A stretch of DNA of 64,000 nt, from positions 186,001-250,000 of the forward strand of contig NZ_CANMLV010000003.1 of NCBI RefSeq assembly GCF_947498825.1, written 5' to 3'. A program made the translations under genes and the position numbers. Below are positions 18,398 through 27,134 of the stretch, piece after piece. The notes beneath the pieces were generated by a model, which was given only the letters and a program-made list of their open reading frames with translations, ran no database searches and was not told the origin of the DNA. Origin of the DNA: an uncultured Cedecea sp. Its GTDB lineage: Bacteria; Pseudomonadota; Gammaproteobacteria; Enterobacterales; Enterobacteriaceae. The stretch's first letter is position 1; every line of letters begins with the position of its first letter.

Positions 18398-19969
18398 ATG
18401 AATAATACACTGATATCGTTTGTTATAATGTCTGTCTTTACATTTAATACCCCCGTTTTTGCTGATGCGAAAAATAACGAACTGGATTACGCCAGTACCA
18501 AAGATATTCGTGATATTAATCCTCATCTCTATTCTGGCGAAATGGCTGCGCAAAATATGGTTTTTGAATCGTTGGTATTAAATACCAATGACGGCGTAAA
18601 ACCCTTTTTAGCAAAGCGTTGGGATATCTCTCCTGATGGTAAAATCTATACATTTTACCTGCGGGATGATGTAAAATTTACTGATGGGGAACCCTTCAAC
18701 GCCCGTGCGGTTAAACTCAATATTGATGCAGTGACAGAGAATTTTTCACGTCATGCCTGGCTGGAGCTGGTGCGTCAGATTGACAAAGTCAATGTCATTG
18801 ATGAGTACACAGTAGAGTTAGTATTAAAAAATCCTTATTACCCAACCCTGACAGAATTAGGACTGACGCGTCCATTCCGGTTTATTTCCCCGAAAGCCTT
18901 TATCGAAGGTAAAACGTTAAATGGTGTCAGCAGTTATGCAGGTACAGGGCCATGGATACTGACTGAACATAAAAAAAATCAATTTGCACGTTTTGCTGCT
19001 AACCCCCATTACTGGGGAGAAAAACCGGCATTAAATGCCGTTATCTGGAAAGTTATTCCCGATCGTCAGACATTGCTACTGTCATTACAGAAAGGGGATA
19101 TTCAGCTGATCTTCGGTGCCGATGGCGATATGCTAGATATGGACTCATTTGAAGCGCTACAAGCATCCGGGAAGTTAAAAACACTGATGAGTCCTCCCGT
19201 CGCCTCACGTGCGATTGTGCTTAACAGTAGCCGGCCCATTACCCGCGATAAAAATGTTCGCCAGGCGCTACAGTACGCGGTAGATAAACAGGGTATTGCC
19301 AGCGGTATTCTTGATGACAGTGAGACGGTGGCGGATACTTTAATGGCAAAAACCGTACCTTATAGCAATATCGATTTACCTGTGTATTCTTTTAATCAGG
19401 ATAAAGCACGAAAATTACTGGATGCATCTGGCTGGGTTTTAACGGGTGATAAAAAAATTCGTGAAAAAGACGGTAAACAGATGGAGTTAATACTGTCTTA
19501 TAATATTAACAACGCGGCCGAAAAAGATATTGCAGAATTAATGCAGGACGATTTTAAAAAAGTTGGCGTAAAACTGAGCATTCTTGGTGAGGAGAAACAA
19601 GCTTTTCTCGATCGTCAGAAAAACGGTGATTTTGATCTGCAATATTCGTTATCCTGGGGTACGCCCTATGATCCTGCCTCCTTTGTTTCCTCTTTCCGTA
19701 TCCCCGCCCATGCCGATTATCAGGGACAAAAGGGGCTGAAGAACAAAGCTGAAATCGATAATATTATTGGTGAATTATTGATTACGCCGGATGACGACAG
19801 ACGCCAGCAACTCTATACCCAGTTGTTTACAATATTAGCCGATGAGGCTGTTTATATTCCTTTGACCTATTCGCGAACCAAGGCCATTTATAGTGATAAT
19901 CTTAATCATGTAGAATTCAATCCTTCACAGTACGAGATCCCATTTGAAAAAATGTCATTTACTCGTTAA
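18398..19969 (+). CDS. NikA-like periplasmic nickel/metallophore-binding protein
   Basis: Start placed at ATG 18398 after AAGGGAAG, giving a signal peptide (MNNTLISFVIMSVFTFNTPVFA). The 523-residue solute-binding protein of family 5 aligns with E. coli NikA along its whole length: INPHLYSGEMAAQNMVFESLV, FYLRDDVKFTDGEPF, RHAWLELVRQID, GTGPWIL, HYWGEKPAL, IPAHADYQGQKGL. One difference matters: the NikA segment FHRTWGAPYDPH, which holds the nickel-contacting His416, is here YSLSWGTPYDPA, so that histidine is a serine. The ligand may therefore be bound differently or be another metal complex or peptide. Confidence 0.88.
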   Translation: MNNTLISFVIMSVFTFNTPVFADAKNNELDYASTKDIRDINPHLYSGEMAAQNMVFESLVLNTNDGVKPFLAKRWDISPDGKIYTFYLRDDVKFTDGEPFNARAVKLNIDAVTENFSRHAWLELVRQIDKVNVIDEYTVELVLKNPYYPTLTELGLTRPFRFISPKAFIEGKTLNGVSSYAGTGPWILTEHKKNQFARFAANPHYWGEKPALNAVIWKVIPDRQTLLLSLQKGDIQLIFGADGDMLDMDSFEALQASGKLKTLMSPPVASRAIVLNSSRPITRDKNVRQALQYAVDKQGIASGILDDSETVADTLMAKTVPYSNIDLPVYSFNQDKARKLLDASGWVLTGDKKIREKDGKQMELILSYNINNAAEKDIAELMQDDFKKVGVKLSILGEEKQAFLDRQKNGDFDLQYSLSWGTPYDPASFVSSFRIPAHADYQGQKGLKNKAEIDNIIGELLITPDDDRRQQLYTQLFTILADEAVYIPLTYSRTKAIYSDNLNHVEFNPSQYEIPFEKMSFTR

Positions 19970-20014
19970 TGATTAGGGAAGACACTATCTTCCCGCGAGC
20001 ACAGAGGTTATATA

Positions 20015-20941
20015 ATGCGCAGGTATTTTGTTCTACGTTTATTCATTATGTTTCCTCTGATGCTGGTTATCTCTTTTATTGCCTTTTCCCTGTTGAACCT
20101 GGCTCCGTCCGACCCTGCTGAAGTGGCTTTACGTATTAATGAAATCGTGCCAACCGATCAGGCTATTGCCTTGATGAGGCAGGAACTGGGATTAGATAAA
20201 CCCTTTCTGCTTCGGTATGTTGACTGGTTATGGAATGTGCTAAATCTTAATTTTGGCCAGTCATTTCTTACCCGCACCCCAGTTTTAAATGAAATTCTGA
20301 CTGCGCTACCTGCAACACTCTGGTTAGCAACAGTCAGTTTATTTTTTATTGTTATCATTTCTTTGCTGCTTTCATTGTTATGTGTCTTCACCCAGGGAAC
20401 CTGGGTGGATAAAGCAATACGCGGTGTAGTCTTTATTTTTACTGCAATACCTAATTACTGGCTGGGATTATTGCTGATCTGGGCGCTGGCAGTAAAACTC
20501 AGTCTGTTTCCTGTCAGTGGGATGATGACGTATGACTCCGTTGTCTTACCGGCACTAGCCCTGTCACTGGCCTATATCGGCACTTATATTCGTTTGATTC
20601 GTGGCACTATGTTGAATCAGTTACAGCAACCTTATGTCTTTTATGCCAGGGCAAGAGGGCTGCCAGAACATCTCATTTTGCGAAAACATGTTCTGCCTAA
20701 TTCATTACATACGTCACTGGTTGCGATAGGTATGAGTATTCCTAAACTGATAGCCGGAACCGTGGTAATCGAAAATATTTTTGCCTGGCCTGGAATAGGT
20801 CGGCTGTGCGTCAATGCGATATTCGGTCGTGATTATCCAGTTATTCAAGCCTATATCCTGCTGATGGCTTTATTATTTCTGATCTTTAATTTTATTGCTG
20901 ATGCATTACAGCAGTACCTCGATCCCCGTTTAACGAGGTAA
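20015..20941 (+). CDS. nikB: NikB-like ABC transporter permease
   Basis: A 308-residue inner-membrane permease of the DppB/NikB family with about six membrane segments. The N-terminal LINLAPSDPAEVALR-like segment (LLNLAPSDPAEVALR), GLDKPFLLRYVDWL and the cytoplasmic EAA loop YARARGLPEHLILRKHVLPN are diagnostic. It follows the NikA-like gene by 45 bases and is separated from the NikC-like gene by two bases, as in nikABCDE. Confidence 0.88.
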   Translation: MRRYFVLRLFIMFPLMLVISFIAFSLLNLAPSDPAEVALRINEIVPTDQAIALMRQELGLDKPFLLRYVDWLWNVLNLNFGQSFLTRTPVLNEILTALPATLWLATVSLFFIVIISLLLSLLCVFTQGTWVDKAIRGVVFIFTAIPNYWLGLLLIWALAVKLSLFPVSGMMTYDSVVLPALALSLAYIGTYIRLIRGTMLNQLQQPYVFYARARGLPEHLILRKHVLPNSLHTSLVAIGMSIPKLIAGTVVIENIFAWPGIGRLCVNAIFGRDYPVIQAYILLMALLFLIFNFIADALQQYLDPRLTR

Positions 20942-20943
20942 AC

Positions 20944-21813
20944 ATGAGCGTTTTTTTTATTCAGCAACTGCGACGAGATGGTTTTGCTCAGATTTGCCTG
21001 GCTATCGTTATCCTGGTGATGGCTGCCGGCATTCTGGCACCGTGGCTGGCGCCCCATGATCCCATAGAAACGGCTATCCGGATGAAGTATCAGGGCAGCA
21101 GTTTTTCCTATCCGCTGGGTACCGATAATCTGGGTCGTTGTATTTTATCCCGCCTGTTGTTTGGTATCAGAACCACCGTATTTTATGCCTTACTGGCGAT
21201 GTTCCTGACGTTATCACTTGGCTGTCTTATTGGCATGATTGCGGGAATTTTTGGCGGAAAAATTGATGAGTTTTTTATGCGGCTGTGTGATGTCATGCTG
21301 TCATTTCCTGGTGAAGTGATGATCCTTGCACTGGTGGGTGTACTGGGGCCGGGTATCGAAAATATATTACTGGCGGTGGTGCTGGTAAAATGGTCCTGGT
21401 ATGCCCGTATGGTTCGGGGAACGGTGATTCAATATACCCACCGCAATTATGTGCGTTACGCACAAGTGATTGGCGCATCGCCGCGACATATATTAAAAAA
21501 GCACATTATCCCAATGACCATGGCTGAGATAATTATTCTGGCCACTTCTGATATCGGTAGTGTTATTTTGATGATCTCTGCGCTGTCGTTTCTTGGCCTT
21601 GGCGTACAAGCCCCCACTCCGGAATGGGGAAATATGCTCAGCGAAGCCAAAAATGTCATGATATTACACCCTGAATTAATGTTACCGGCCGGGCTGTCTA
21701 TTATTATTGTCGTTGCCGCATTTAATGGCTTAGGTGATTTTTTACGTGATGTTGCCGATCCTGCAAATCGCTACAGTCATATCGAAAGACAGGAGAAAAT
21801 CAGTGATAACTGA
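20944..21813 (+). CDS. nikC: NikC-like ABC transporter permease
   Basis: A 289-residue permease of the DppC/NikC family. It has the amphipathic N-terminus and first membrane segment (LAIVILVMAAGILAPWLAPH), GTDNLGRCILSRLLFG, the EAA loop YAQVIGASPRHILKKHIIP and SFLGLGVQAPTPEWGNML, all family hallmarks. The stop overlaps the next gene's start region by 11 bases, indicating translational coupling. The gene looks complete. Confidence 0.88.
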   Translation: MSVFFIQQLRRDGFAQICLAIVILVMAAGILAPWLAPHDPIETAIRMKYQGSSFSYPLGTDNLGRCILSRLLFGIRTTVFYALLAMFLTLSLGCLIGMIAGIFGGKIDEFFMRLCDVMLSFPGEVMILALVGVLGPGIENILLAVVLVKWSWYARMVRGTVIQYTHRNYVRYAQVIGASPRHILKKHIIPMTMAEIIILATSDIGSVILMISALSFLGLGVQAPTPEWGNMLSEAKNVMILHPELMLPAGLSIIIVVAAFNGLGDFLRDVADPANRYSHIERQEKISDN

Positions 21814-22612
21814 TGTACTCACGATTGAAAATTTAACGGTCACGGATAACGCGGGGAACAGATTACTTCAGCCTGTATCATTAATCCTTCCACCTTACCG
21901 AACCTTGGGGATCGTGGGAGAAAGTGGCAGTGGTAAGAGTTTAATGACGAAAGCGATACTGGGACTGCTACCCGATACTCTTCAGGCGCACGGGCGTGTT
22001 TTATTTCAAGGGAAAGACTTACTAATTAATAATAAACGGCAATGGCAGCAAACACGTGGTAAAGAAATCAGCCTTATTATTCAGAACGCAATGGGTGCAT
22101 TTGACCCTTTAATGACACTGAAAGATCAGTTTATTGAAACGCTGAAATATCATACCTGTATGAGTCGTGCGGATTGTTTTCAGTTAGCCTGTCAGTGTCT
22201 GGAACGTGTCAGTATTAAGCAGCCTGAACAGAAACTGGGCTGCCTGCCTCACCAGCTCAGTGGTGGTCAGTTGCAACGCATGATGATTGCTATGACGCTC
22301 GCCCTGAAACCGGCATTAGTGATTGCAGATGAACCGACCACGGCTTTAGATTCCATTACTCAGGCGGATATTTTACATCAGTTCAAATTACTGGCAGAAG
22401 AGCAAAAAAGTACTCTGATCTTTATCAGTCATGATCTGGGAATGGTACAACATATTGCTGATGATATTGCGGTAATGTACCAGGGGCAGATGGTCGAACA
22501 TCAAACAACAGAATTATTATGGGCTGCACCACAACATCGCTATACCCGTTTTCTTCTTGAGACCCGGGCACGCTTGTCTTCAAAATTTAACGCTATTATG
22601 GCAGGAGAATAG
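21803..22612 (+). CDS. nikD: NikD-like ABC transporter ATPase
   Basis: The GTG at 21803 sits seven bases after AGGAG and overlaps the end of the NikC-like gene; it gives 269 residues with the usual N-terminus ITDVLTIENLTVTD. Walker A GIVGESGSGKSLMTKA, Q-loop LIIQNAMGAFDP, signature LSGGQLQRMMIA, Walker B ALVIADEPTTALD and H-loop FISHDLG are all intact. It powers import together with the NikE-like ATPase. Confidence 0.88.
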   Translation: MITDVLTIENLTVTDNAGNRLLQPVSLILPPYRTLGIVGESGSGKSLMTKAILGLLPDTLQAHGRVLFQGKDLLINNKRQWQQTRGKEISLIIQNAMGAFDPLMTLKDQFIETLKYHTCMSRADCFQLACQCLERVSIKQPEQKLGCLPHQLSGGQLQRMMIAMTLALKPALVIADEPTTALDSITQADILHQFKLLAEEQKSTLIFISHDLGMVQHIADDIAVMYQGQMVEHQTTELLWAAPQHRYTRFLLETRARLSSKFNAIMAGE

Positions 22613-22613
22613 G

Positions 22614-23360
22614 GTGTTGCTTCAGGTTGAAGGCGTTTGTAAAACCTATACACAGTCAAAAGGATGGCGGCGCCAAAAACAGACTGTACTGAATAATGTC
22701 AGTTTTAACCTCGCTAAAGGGGAAAGTCTGGGTTTGGTTGGGGAAAGCGGAAGCGGCAAGAGTACCCTGGCCAGAATCATTAGCGGTATTGAAAAACCTG
22801 ACAGTGGAAGTGTATTACTGAACGGAAAATCACTTTATCAACGACAGCATCGCTATCAGAAATTAAGCATCGTATTTCAGGACTATACTACCTCGGTTAA
22901 TCCCACGATGACCGTCTTTGCGACGATCTCTGAGCCGTTGTCTCAACATAATTATTTACCCCCGCTGCTGATGCGTGATCAGGTCGCTGGTCTGTTACAA
23001 AAAGTGGGACTATCACCTGATCTTATGGGCCGGTATCCGCATGAGTTATCCGGTGGACAGGCGCAGCGTGTTTGCATTGCCAGGGCGTTAGCAACGCATC
23101 CCGCACTGATTATTCTGGATGAAGCAGTGAGTTCACTGGATATCCCTACTCAGGTACAAGTTCTTGATTTATTAGAAGAGTTAAAACAGGAATTCGATCT
23201 TAGCTATTTTTTTATTACGCATAACATACAGACACTTTGCTATTTCTGTCAGCGCGTTTTATTTTTTAAGCAGAACGCTATTGTTGCCCAAAGCACGGTG
23301 AAGGATTTACATTCAGTCAAGCACCCTTATGCTCAGGCGCTACTCAATTCTGTGTTTTGA
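22614..23360 (+). CDS. nikE: NikE-like ABC transporter ATPase
   Basis: GTG start at 22614, one base after the NikD-like stop, preceded by AGGAG; 248 residues. Walker [18 protein letters not shown]-loop VFQDYTTSVNPTMTV, signature ELSGGQAQRVCIARAL, Walker B LIILDEAVSSLD and H-loop FFITHNI are present. Length and N-terminus (LLQVEGVCKTYTQSKGW) match NikE. A weak AT-rich hairpin (23405-23421) followed by GATTTTT may end the operon. I saw no NikR operator before the operon. Confidence 0.88.
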   Translation: MLLQVEGVCKTYTQSKGWRRQKQTVLNNVSFNLAKGESLGLVGESGSGKSTLARIISGIEKPDSGSVLLNGKSLYQRQHRYQKLSIVFQDYTTSVNPTMTVFATISEPLSQHNYLPPLLMRDQVAGLLQKVGLSPDLMGRYPHELSGGQAQRVCIARALATHPALIILDEAVSSLDIPTQVQVLDLLEELKQEFDLSYFFITHNIQTLCYFCQRVLFFKQNAIVAQSTVKDLHSVKHPYAQALLNSVF

Positions 23361-23513
23361 CTTGAAGTGAACAGCGGCTCCGAGGAAACATTCTGGAGCA
23401 GCTTAATAAGATTATCTTATTGATTTTTAATTATATTAATATCATTTCTTAATTTTCGGCTGAGCGAAAAGAGTGATTCTGATGAACATGAATGAAAAGG
23501 TGTTTCATTTTTA

Positions 23514-23529
23514 TGTGACAAACTTCACA
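23514..23529. promoter_or_regulatory. CRP binding site before a small membrane-protein gene
   Basis: TGTGACAAACTTCACA is an exact TGTGA-N6-TCACA site. A TATGAT -10-like box (23546-23551) lies about 20 bases downstream, close to class II geometry, and the small ORF at 23617 follows. Confidence 0.65.
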
Positions 23530-23616
23530 AAAATATTTTTTGTGATATGATTCTCAATATTGAAATTTAAGAGTTGTGGTTACACACTTCCTTAGACGAA
23601 GTAACGGGGGATTGTC

Positions 23617-23775
23617 ATGTTTATGTTAGATATCTTTTTTGTGGTTATCAGTACTTATTTACTTTGTGGCTGGTTCTTTGTAGAAAAATATTTAACTGAG
23701 GGTAAAGAAACCTCAAACAAAAATTTCTTCTTTAATTATTATCTCTGGCCCATTGCCGTCCTGGGGCGAAAGTAA
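23617..23775 (+). CDS. Predicted 52-residue membrane peptide
   Basis: I translated this short frame myself. It starts MFMLDIFFVVISTYLLCGWF, has one clear membrane helix (about 4-22), a charged middle (EKYLTEGKETSNK) and a hydrophobic aromatic tail (FFFNYYLWPIAVLGRK) that could be a second membrane segment. CGGGGGA precedes the ATG by six bases. A perfect CRP site and a -10-like box lie upstream, which supports real expression. I do not recognise the family. It stands alone between the nik-like operon and the purine genes. Confidence 0.6.
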   Translation: MFMLDIFFVVISTYLLCGWFFVEKYLTEGKETSNKNFFFNYYLWPIAVLGRK

Positions 23776-23971
23776 ATATTTTTGCCTTTGTTCTGGGTGA
23801 TAAAACACAGAAAATCTGTGTTCGGAGTATTGTCGATTCTGTTGTTTGGCAGGCAATGGGCACGTTTTCGTCTGTCGCTATTTTTGAATCAGGTTAGCAC
23901 TGTTAATTATCTTTCTGCACTAACCTGGTGTCATTATTCCAGCGTGTTAAATACCCTGTGACAGAGAGCAA

Positions 23972-24937
23972 TTAGACGGATAAAAGTCGGCGCATCAGAT
24001 GCTCAGACATATTCATCTCGGTGCTCAGTACCACATAACAATTGGCATTTTCCTGTTGAGGGTACCCTTTATATTGACCCCGTAAGTCGCAAATTGTCTG
24101 ACCGCGACCAGGTCCGGTTGTTTTATCAATGACGACGCTGACTTTTGGCACAAAACAGGCGTCAAGTCCCTCGACAGCCAGTACCGCAGCGACCGGATCG
24201 TGTAAGGCACAGGCTTCTCTGCCGTAGACATTGATATAAAATCCTGAATATAATTCAAGCATTTGGCCAATTTTCTGCGCAAATTTACTGTCAGCGTTAA
24301 GTAATTTTTGTTTATCTGATTCTTCAAAGGTATGGCGCATCGTCACATCAAGAGGGACCATGACGATATTGTTCATGTTCTTGAATACAATATCAGCGGC
24401 TTCAGGATCGCAGGCGATATTGGCTTCCGCAACTGGCGTTCGGTTACCCGGCGCATTCGCGGCCCCTCCCATAATGGTCAATGTAGAAATCATTTCAGGA
24501 AGATGAGGTTCAAGCTCAATAGCCCGGGCAATATTGGTTAATGGTCCTGTTGCCAGAATACTCAGCGATCCTGGATTTTCACGAGCCAGTCTTACCAGCA
24601 TTTCAGGCGCTGATTCTTGAGACAATGCTGACGGTGAAGCGCTGAGCTGGACATTACCAATCCCATTCTCACCATGAATATGCTGAACATCGCAGAGATA
24701 TTTCTTATTAAGGTAGTCAATCTCGCCGACTGCCACAGGAATAGAGTCAATCCCGGCCAGGTGCAACAGGTTGAGTGTGTTATGAGCGCCAGAGGGGGCA
24801 TCAATATTACCGCAAACAGATCCTATGCCGAGTATTTCTACTTTTTCTGCTTCTGATATGAGGTAGCCCAGAGCCATTGCATCATCAACGCCGGTATCAC
24901 AGTCAAAGTACATTTTTATTTTATTCGTTTTCATCAT
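23972..24937 (-). CDS. Ribonucleoside hydrolase (IunH family)
   Basis: A 321-residue hydrolase that cleaves nucleosides to ribose and base. The calcium-binding signature FDCDTGVDDAMAL (D12, D14, D18, D19) opens the protein, and the later segments NPGSLSILATGPLTNIA, MGGAANAPGNRTPVAEANI and CALHDPVAAVLA with the catalytic-region His are present. Two ATGs (24937, 24934) follow AGAGG; the second has better spacing. It is seven bases downstream of the deaminase gene, so the pair forms a purine nucleoside salvage operon. Base preference cannot be read from sequence alone. Confidence 0.9.
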   Translation of the reverse strand: MMKTNKIKMYFDCDTGVDDAMALGYLISEAEKVEILGIGSVCGNIDAPSGAHNTLNLLHLAGIDSIPVAVGEIDYLNKKYLCDVQHIHGENGIGNVQLSASPSALSQESAPEMLVRLARENPGSLSILATGPLTNIARAIELEPHLPEMISTLTIMGGAANAPGNRTPVAEANIACDPEAADIVFKNMNNIVMVPLDVTMRHTFEESDKQKLLNADSKFAQKIGQMLELYSGFYINVYGREACALHDPVAAVLAVEGLDACFVPKVSVVIDKTTGPGRGQTICDLRGQYKGYPQQENANCYVVLSTEMNMSEHLMRRLLSV

Positions 24938-24944
24938 TTTCCTC

Positions 24945-25982
24945 TTATCGAATACAATGTTGACTTTCCCAGCTGTTCAATGCTTTCAGGAATTTAATTT
25001 TTTCTTCAGGAGCGGCAAAACTGGCATCAATTGAGTTTTTTGCCACTTGATAAAGCACATCATTTGACCAACCAAAAGTATCCTGACAAATTAAATACTC
25101 ATCCACCAAGGTAGTGTTTAAAAGAACAGGATCGTCGGTATTGATGGTCACTTTGACCCCGCTTTCCAGAAGTCTGTTTAACGGGTGTTTTTCGAAGCTC
25201 TCATAGACACCAAGTTTAATATTTGAAGTCGGGCATACGCCAATAGGAATATTTCTCTCTGTCAGCAGATCGACAACGGCGGGATCTTCGATAGCACGCA
25301 CCCCATGATCAATACGATCGGCGCCTAATAACAGAATTGCGTCACTGACGCCCTGAGGGCCGCTTGACTCGCCTGCATGTACCGTTCTTTTTAATCCGGC
25401 ATTTCCGGCTCGGGAAAAGGCTTCAGCGAAGCGTTTACCCGTTCTGCCTGCCGCGGCTTCATTACCATCGACTGAAAGGGCGACAACACGCGGATGTTTC
25501 AGAGCTGTCAAATAGTCGACGAGTCCAACTGCTTCTGATGCGCTTTGCTGTCTTAACAGGCTCACACATAAACCGACAGAGGCTAATCCATCCTGTTCCG
25601 CTGCACGTAGTCCTGAATCAATGGCATCTAACATGTTGTCGAGTTTTCCATGCCAGGCTTTCCAGTGTGTAGGATTAAAAATTAAATCAGCATAAATTCC
25701 CCCATTGCTGCTCAGACGCCGGGCATAGGAATAACTTAGCTGCGCAAGACGCTCGTGCGTGCTGACAAGGCTGCTTGACCAGTCAAGAAACTCAAGAAAA
25801 TCGGCAAGTCCTTTAAAATTAAGAAGTTCTTCTTTTGGTCTGGGAAGCGATATGGCGGATTCTTTCGCCCATAGCGCTAACTGTTCAGGATCAAAACAGC
25901 CTTCCAGGTGGACATGGACTTCCGCTTTAGGGAGTTGTGTTGCCAGGTTTTTTTTCTCGATCAGATTACTGGTCAGTGTCAT
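24945..25982 (-). CDS. Adenosine deaminase-family enzyme
   Basis: A 345-residue zinc amidohydrolase that probably converts adenosine (possibly adenine) to the inosine/hypoxanthine form. Zinc ligands H23/H25 in HVHLEG and H202 in VHAGE with catalytic E205, then DHG at 225-227 and D283/D284 in NTDDP. The segment CPTSNIKLGVYESFEKHPL is somewhat like adenine deaminases, so substrate is not fixed. It is the first gene of the minus-strand operon, divergent from the GntR regulator across twin operator repeats. Confidence 0.88.
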   Translation of the reverse strand: MTLTSNLIEKKNLATQLPKAEVHVHLEGCFDPEQLALWAKESAISLPRPKEELLNFKGLADFLEFLDWSSSLVSTHERLAQLSYSYARRLSSNGGIYADLIFNPTHWKAWHGKLDNMLDAIDSGLRAAEQDGLASVGLCVSLLRQQSASEAVGLVDYLTALKHPRVVALSVDGNEAAAGRTGKRFAEAFSRAGNAGLKRTVHAGESSGPQGVSDAILLLGADRIDHGVRAIEDPAVVDLLTERNIPIGVCPTSNIKLGVYESFEKHPLNRLLESGVKVTINTDDPVLLNTTLVDEYLICQDTFGWSNDVLYQVAKNSIDASFAAPEEKIKFLKALNSWESQHCIR

Positions 25983-26082
25983 GACTTTCTCATCAGTTAA
26001 ATAAACTTGATAAAACGTTATAGTTAGCCGGTTTCAGAAGCCACTCCCGGCCTCTTTGGTTATAATATAGATATACGATGCC

Positions 26083-26119
26083 ATACCTGTAAGTATGATG
26101 TTATACCTCTTGGTATGAT
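26083..26119. promoter_or_regulatory. Twin operator repeats between the purine operon and its GntR regulator
   Basis: ATACCTGTAAGTATGAT (26083-26099) and ATACCTCTTGGTATGAT (26103-26119) are direct repeats 20 bp apart, each with dyad symmetry (ATACC...GGTAT in the second). GntR/HutC-family proteins bind such sites. A TATAAT-like box for the minus-strand operon lies at about 26061-26066, so binding should block that promoter. Confidence 0.7.
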
Positions 26120-26194
26120 ATCAAACAAGGATCTTTACTTATGAGTGTGATCAACCTGATATATTTTGAATATCTACATGTGGAGTGTTAATAA

Positions 26195-26977
26195 TTGACT
26201 GATTTAAATGATTTTTTGTCAAATCCATTACAAATTGCTATTGGACAACCTCTGCGTGTAGCGGTGTACTCAAAACTGGCTGAAGCAATACGCACAGGTA
26301 TTATTCCTTTAGGCATAATGCTCCCTCGTGAGAGTGAACTTTGTCTGAAAATGGGGGTGAGTCGCACGGTTATCAGGGAAGCACTGATGCTGCTTGAAGA
26401 AGATGGCTTGCTGGTGACCAGAAGGGGCATCGGTCGGTTTGTCTCAGTAAGACTGCCTTCTCCTGGCCTGGAAAATATTACTTCTCCTGAGCTATTGCTC
26501 AGTGGCAGTTCTGATTCATTATCTATTAAACGTATTGAATCATACCTTCAGAAACCTTCTGATTTAACGATTGAGGTGCTTAATCTGGACCGTGAAAGTG
26601 ACTCATGGTTCTGTGAAAGCCTGATCTATCGTGATGGAAAATGTATCGCACTTATACAAGAGCACCTGCCGGCAGGGGAACGTCTTAAAGAGATTCACCC
26701 TCAACTGAGCCAATTTATAGAAACGAATAAACAGGCATCAAAATCTATTCTTGCTGTTTTGACTGAGCTTTTAGGGAAATCTTTTGTTCCGGGTTTATGC
26801 CAGATTCAGGCAGGTATACCGGGGCACGATCGTAGCGCTAAAATGGATCTGCAGAAAAATTCACCTGTACTGATTATTACTCAATCCCTTTCTTACAAAG
26901 ATAAGCCCATTTACCTGGCAAAATATATTATCAATTCATCGGAGAAAATTATTATCAATCAGGCCGCTCAGTCTTAG
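26195..26977 (+). CDS. GntR/HutC-family transcription regulator with UTRA domain
   Basis: A 260-residue regulator. TTG start nine bases after GGAG; there is no in-frame ATG before the DNA-binding domain, so TTG is likely real. Winged helix at about 20-78 (LPRESELCLKMGVSRTVIREALMLLEEDGLL, VTRRGIGRFVS), then a UTRA ligand-binding domain at about 100-255. It is divergent from the deaminase/hydrolase operon with two operator-like repeats between, so it probably represses that operon and responds to a nucleoside or its product. Ligand is unknown. Confidence 0.88.
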   Translation: MTDLNDFLSNPLQIAIGQPLRVAVYSKLAEAIRTGIIPLGIMLPRESELCLKMGVSRTVIREALMLLEEDGLLVTRRGIGRFVSVRLPSPGLENITSPELLLSGSSDSLSIKRIESYLQKPSDLTIEVLNLDRESDSWFCESLIYRDGKCIALIQEHLPAGERLKEIHPQLSQFIETNKQASKSILAVLTELLGKSFVPGLCQIQAGIPGHDRSAKMDLQKNSPVLIITQSLSYKDKPIYLAKYIINSSEKIIINQAAQS

Positions 26978-27134
26978 AAAATAAGTGCAGAGAGCAGACT
27001 TTCTGCATTGCCAGAAATAGGGGAGAACGATATTAATACATCAGGGAAAGGAAATCAGGCAGGATCGAAAAGAGTCTGAGATATGAATTTAAATGGTATC
27101 CAGGCGGCCCGTTATAAGGGATCTAAGGCACAAC

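Noticed and set aside
23541-23570. Fur-box-like GATATGATTCTCAATATTG
   Set aside because: Too many mismatches to the 19-bp Fur consensus; the CRP site is the stronger signal.
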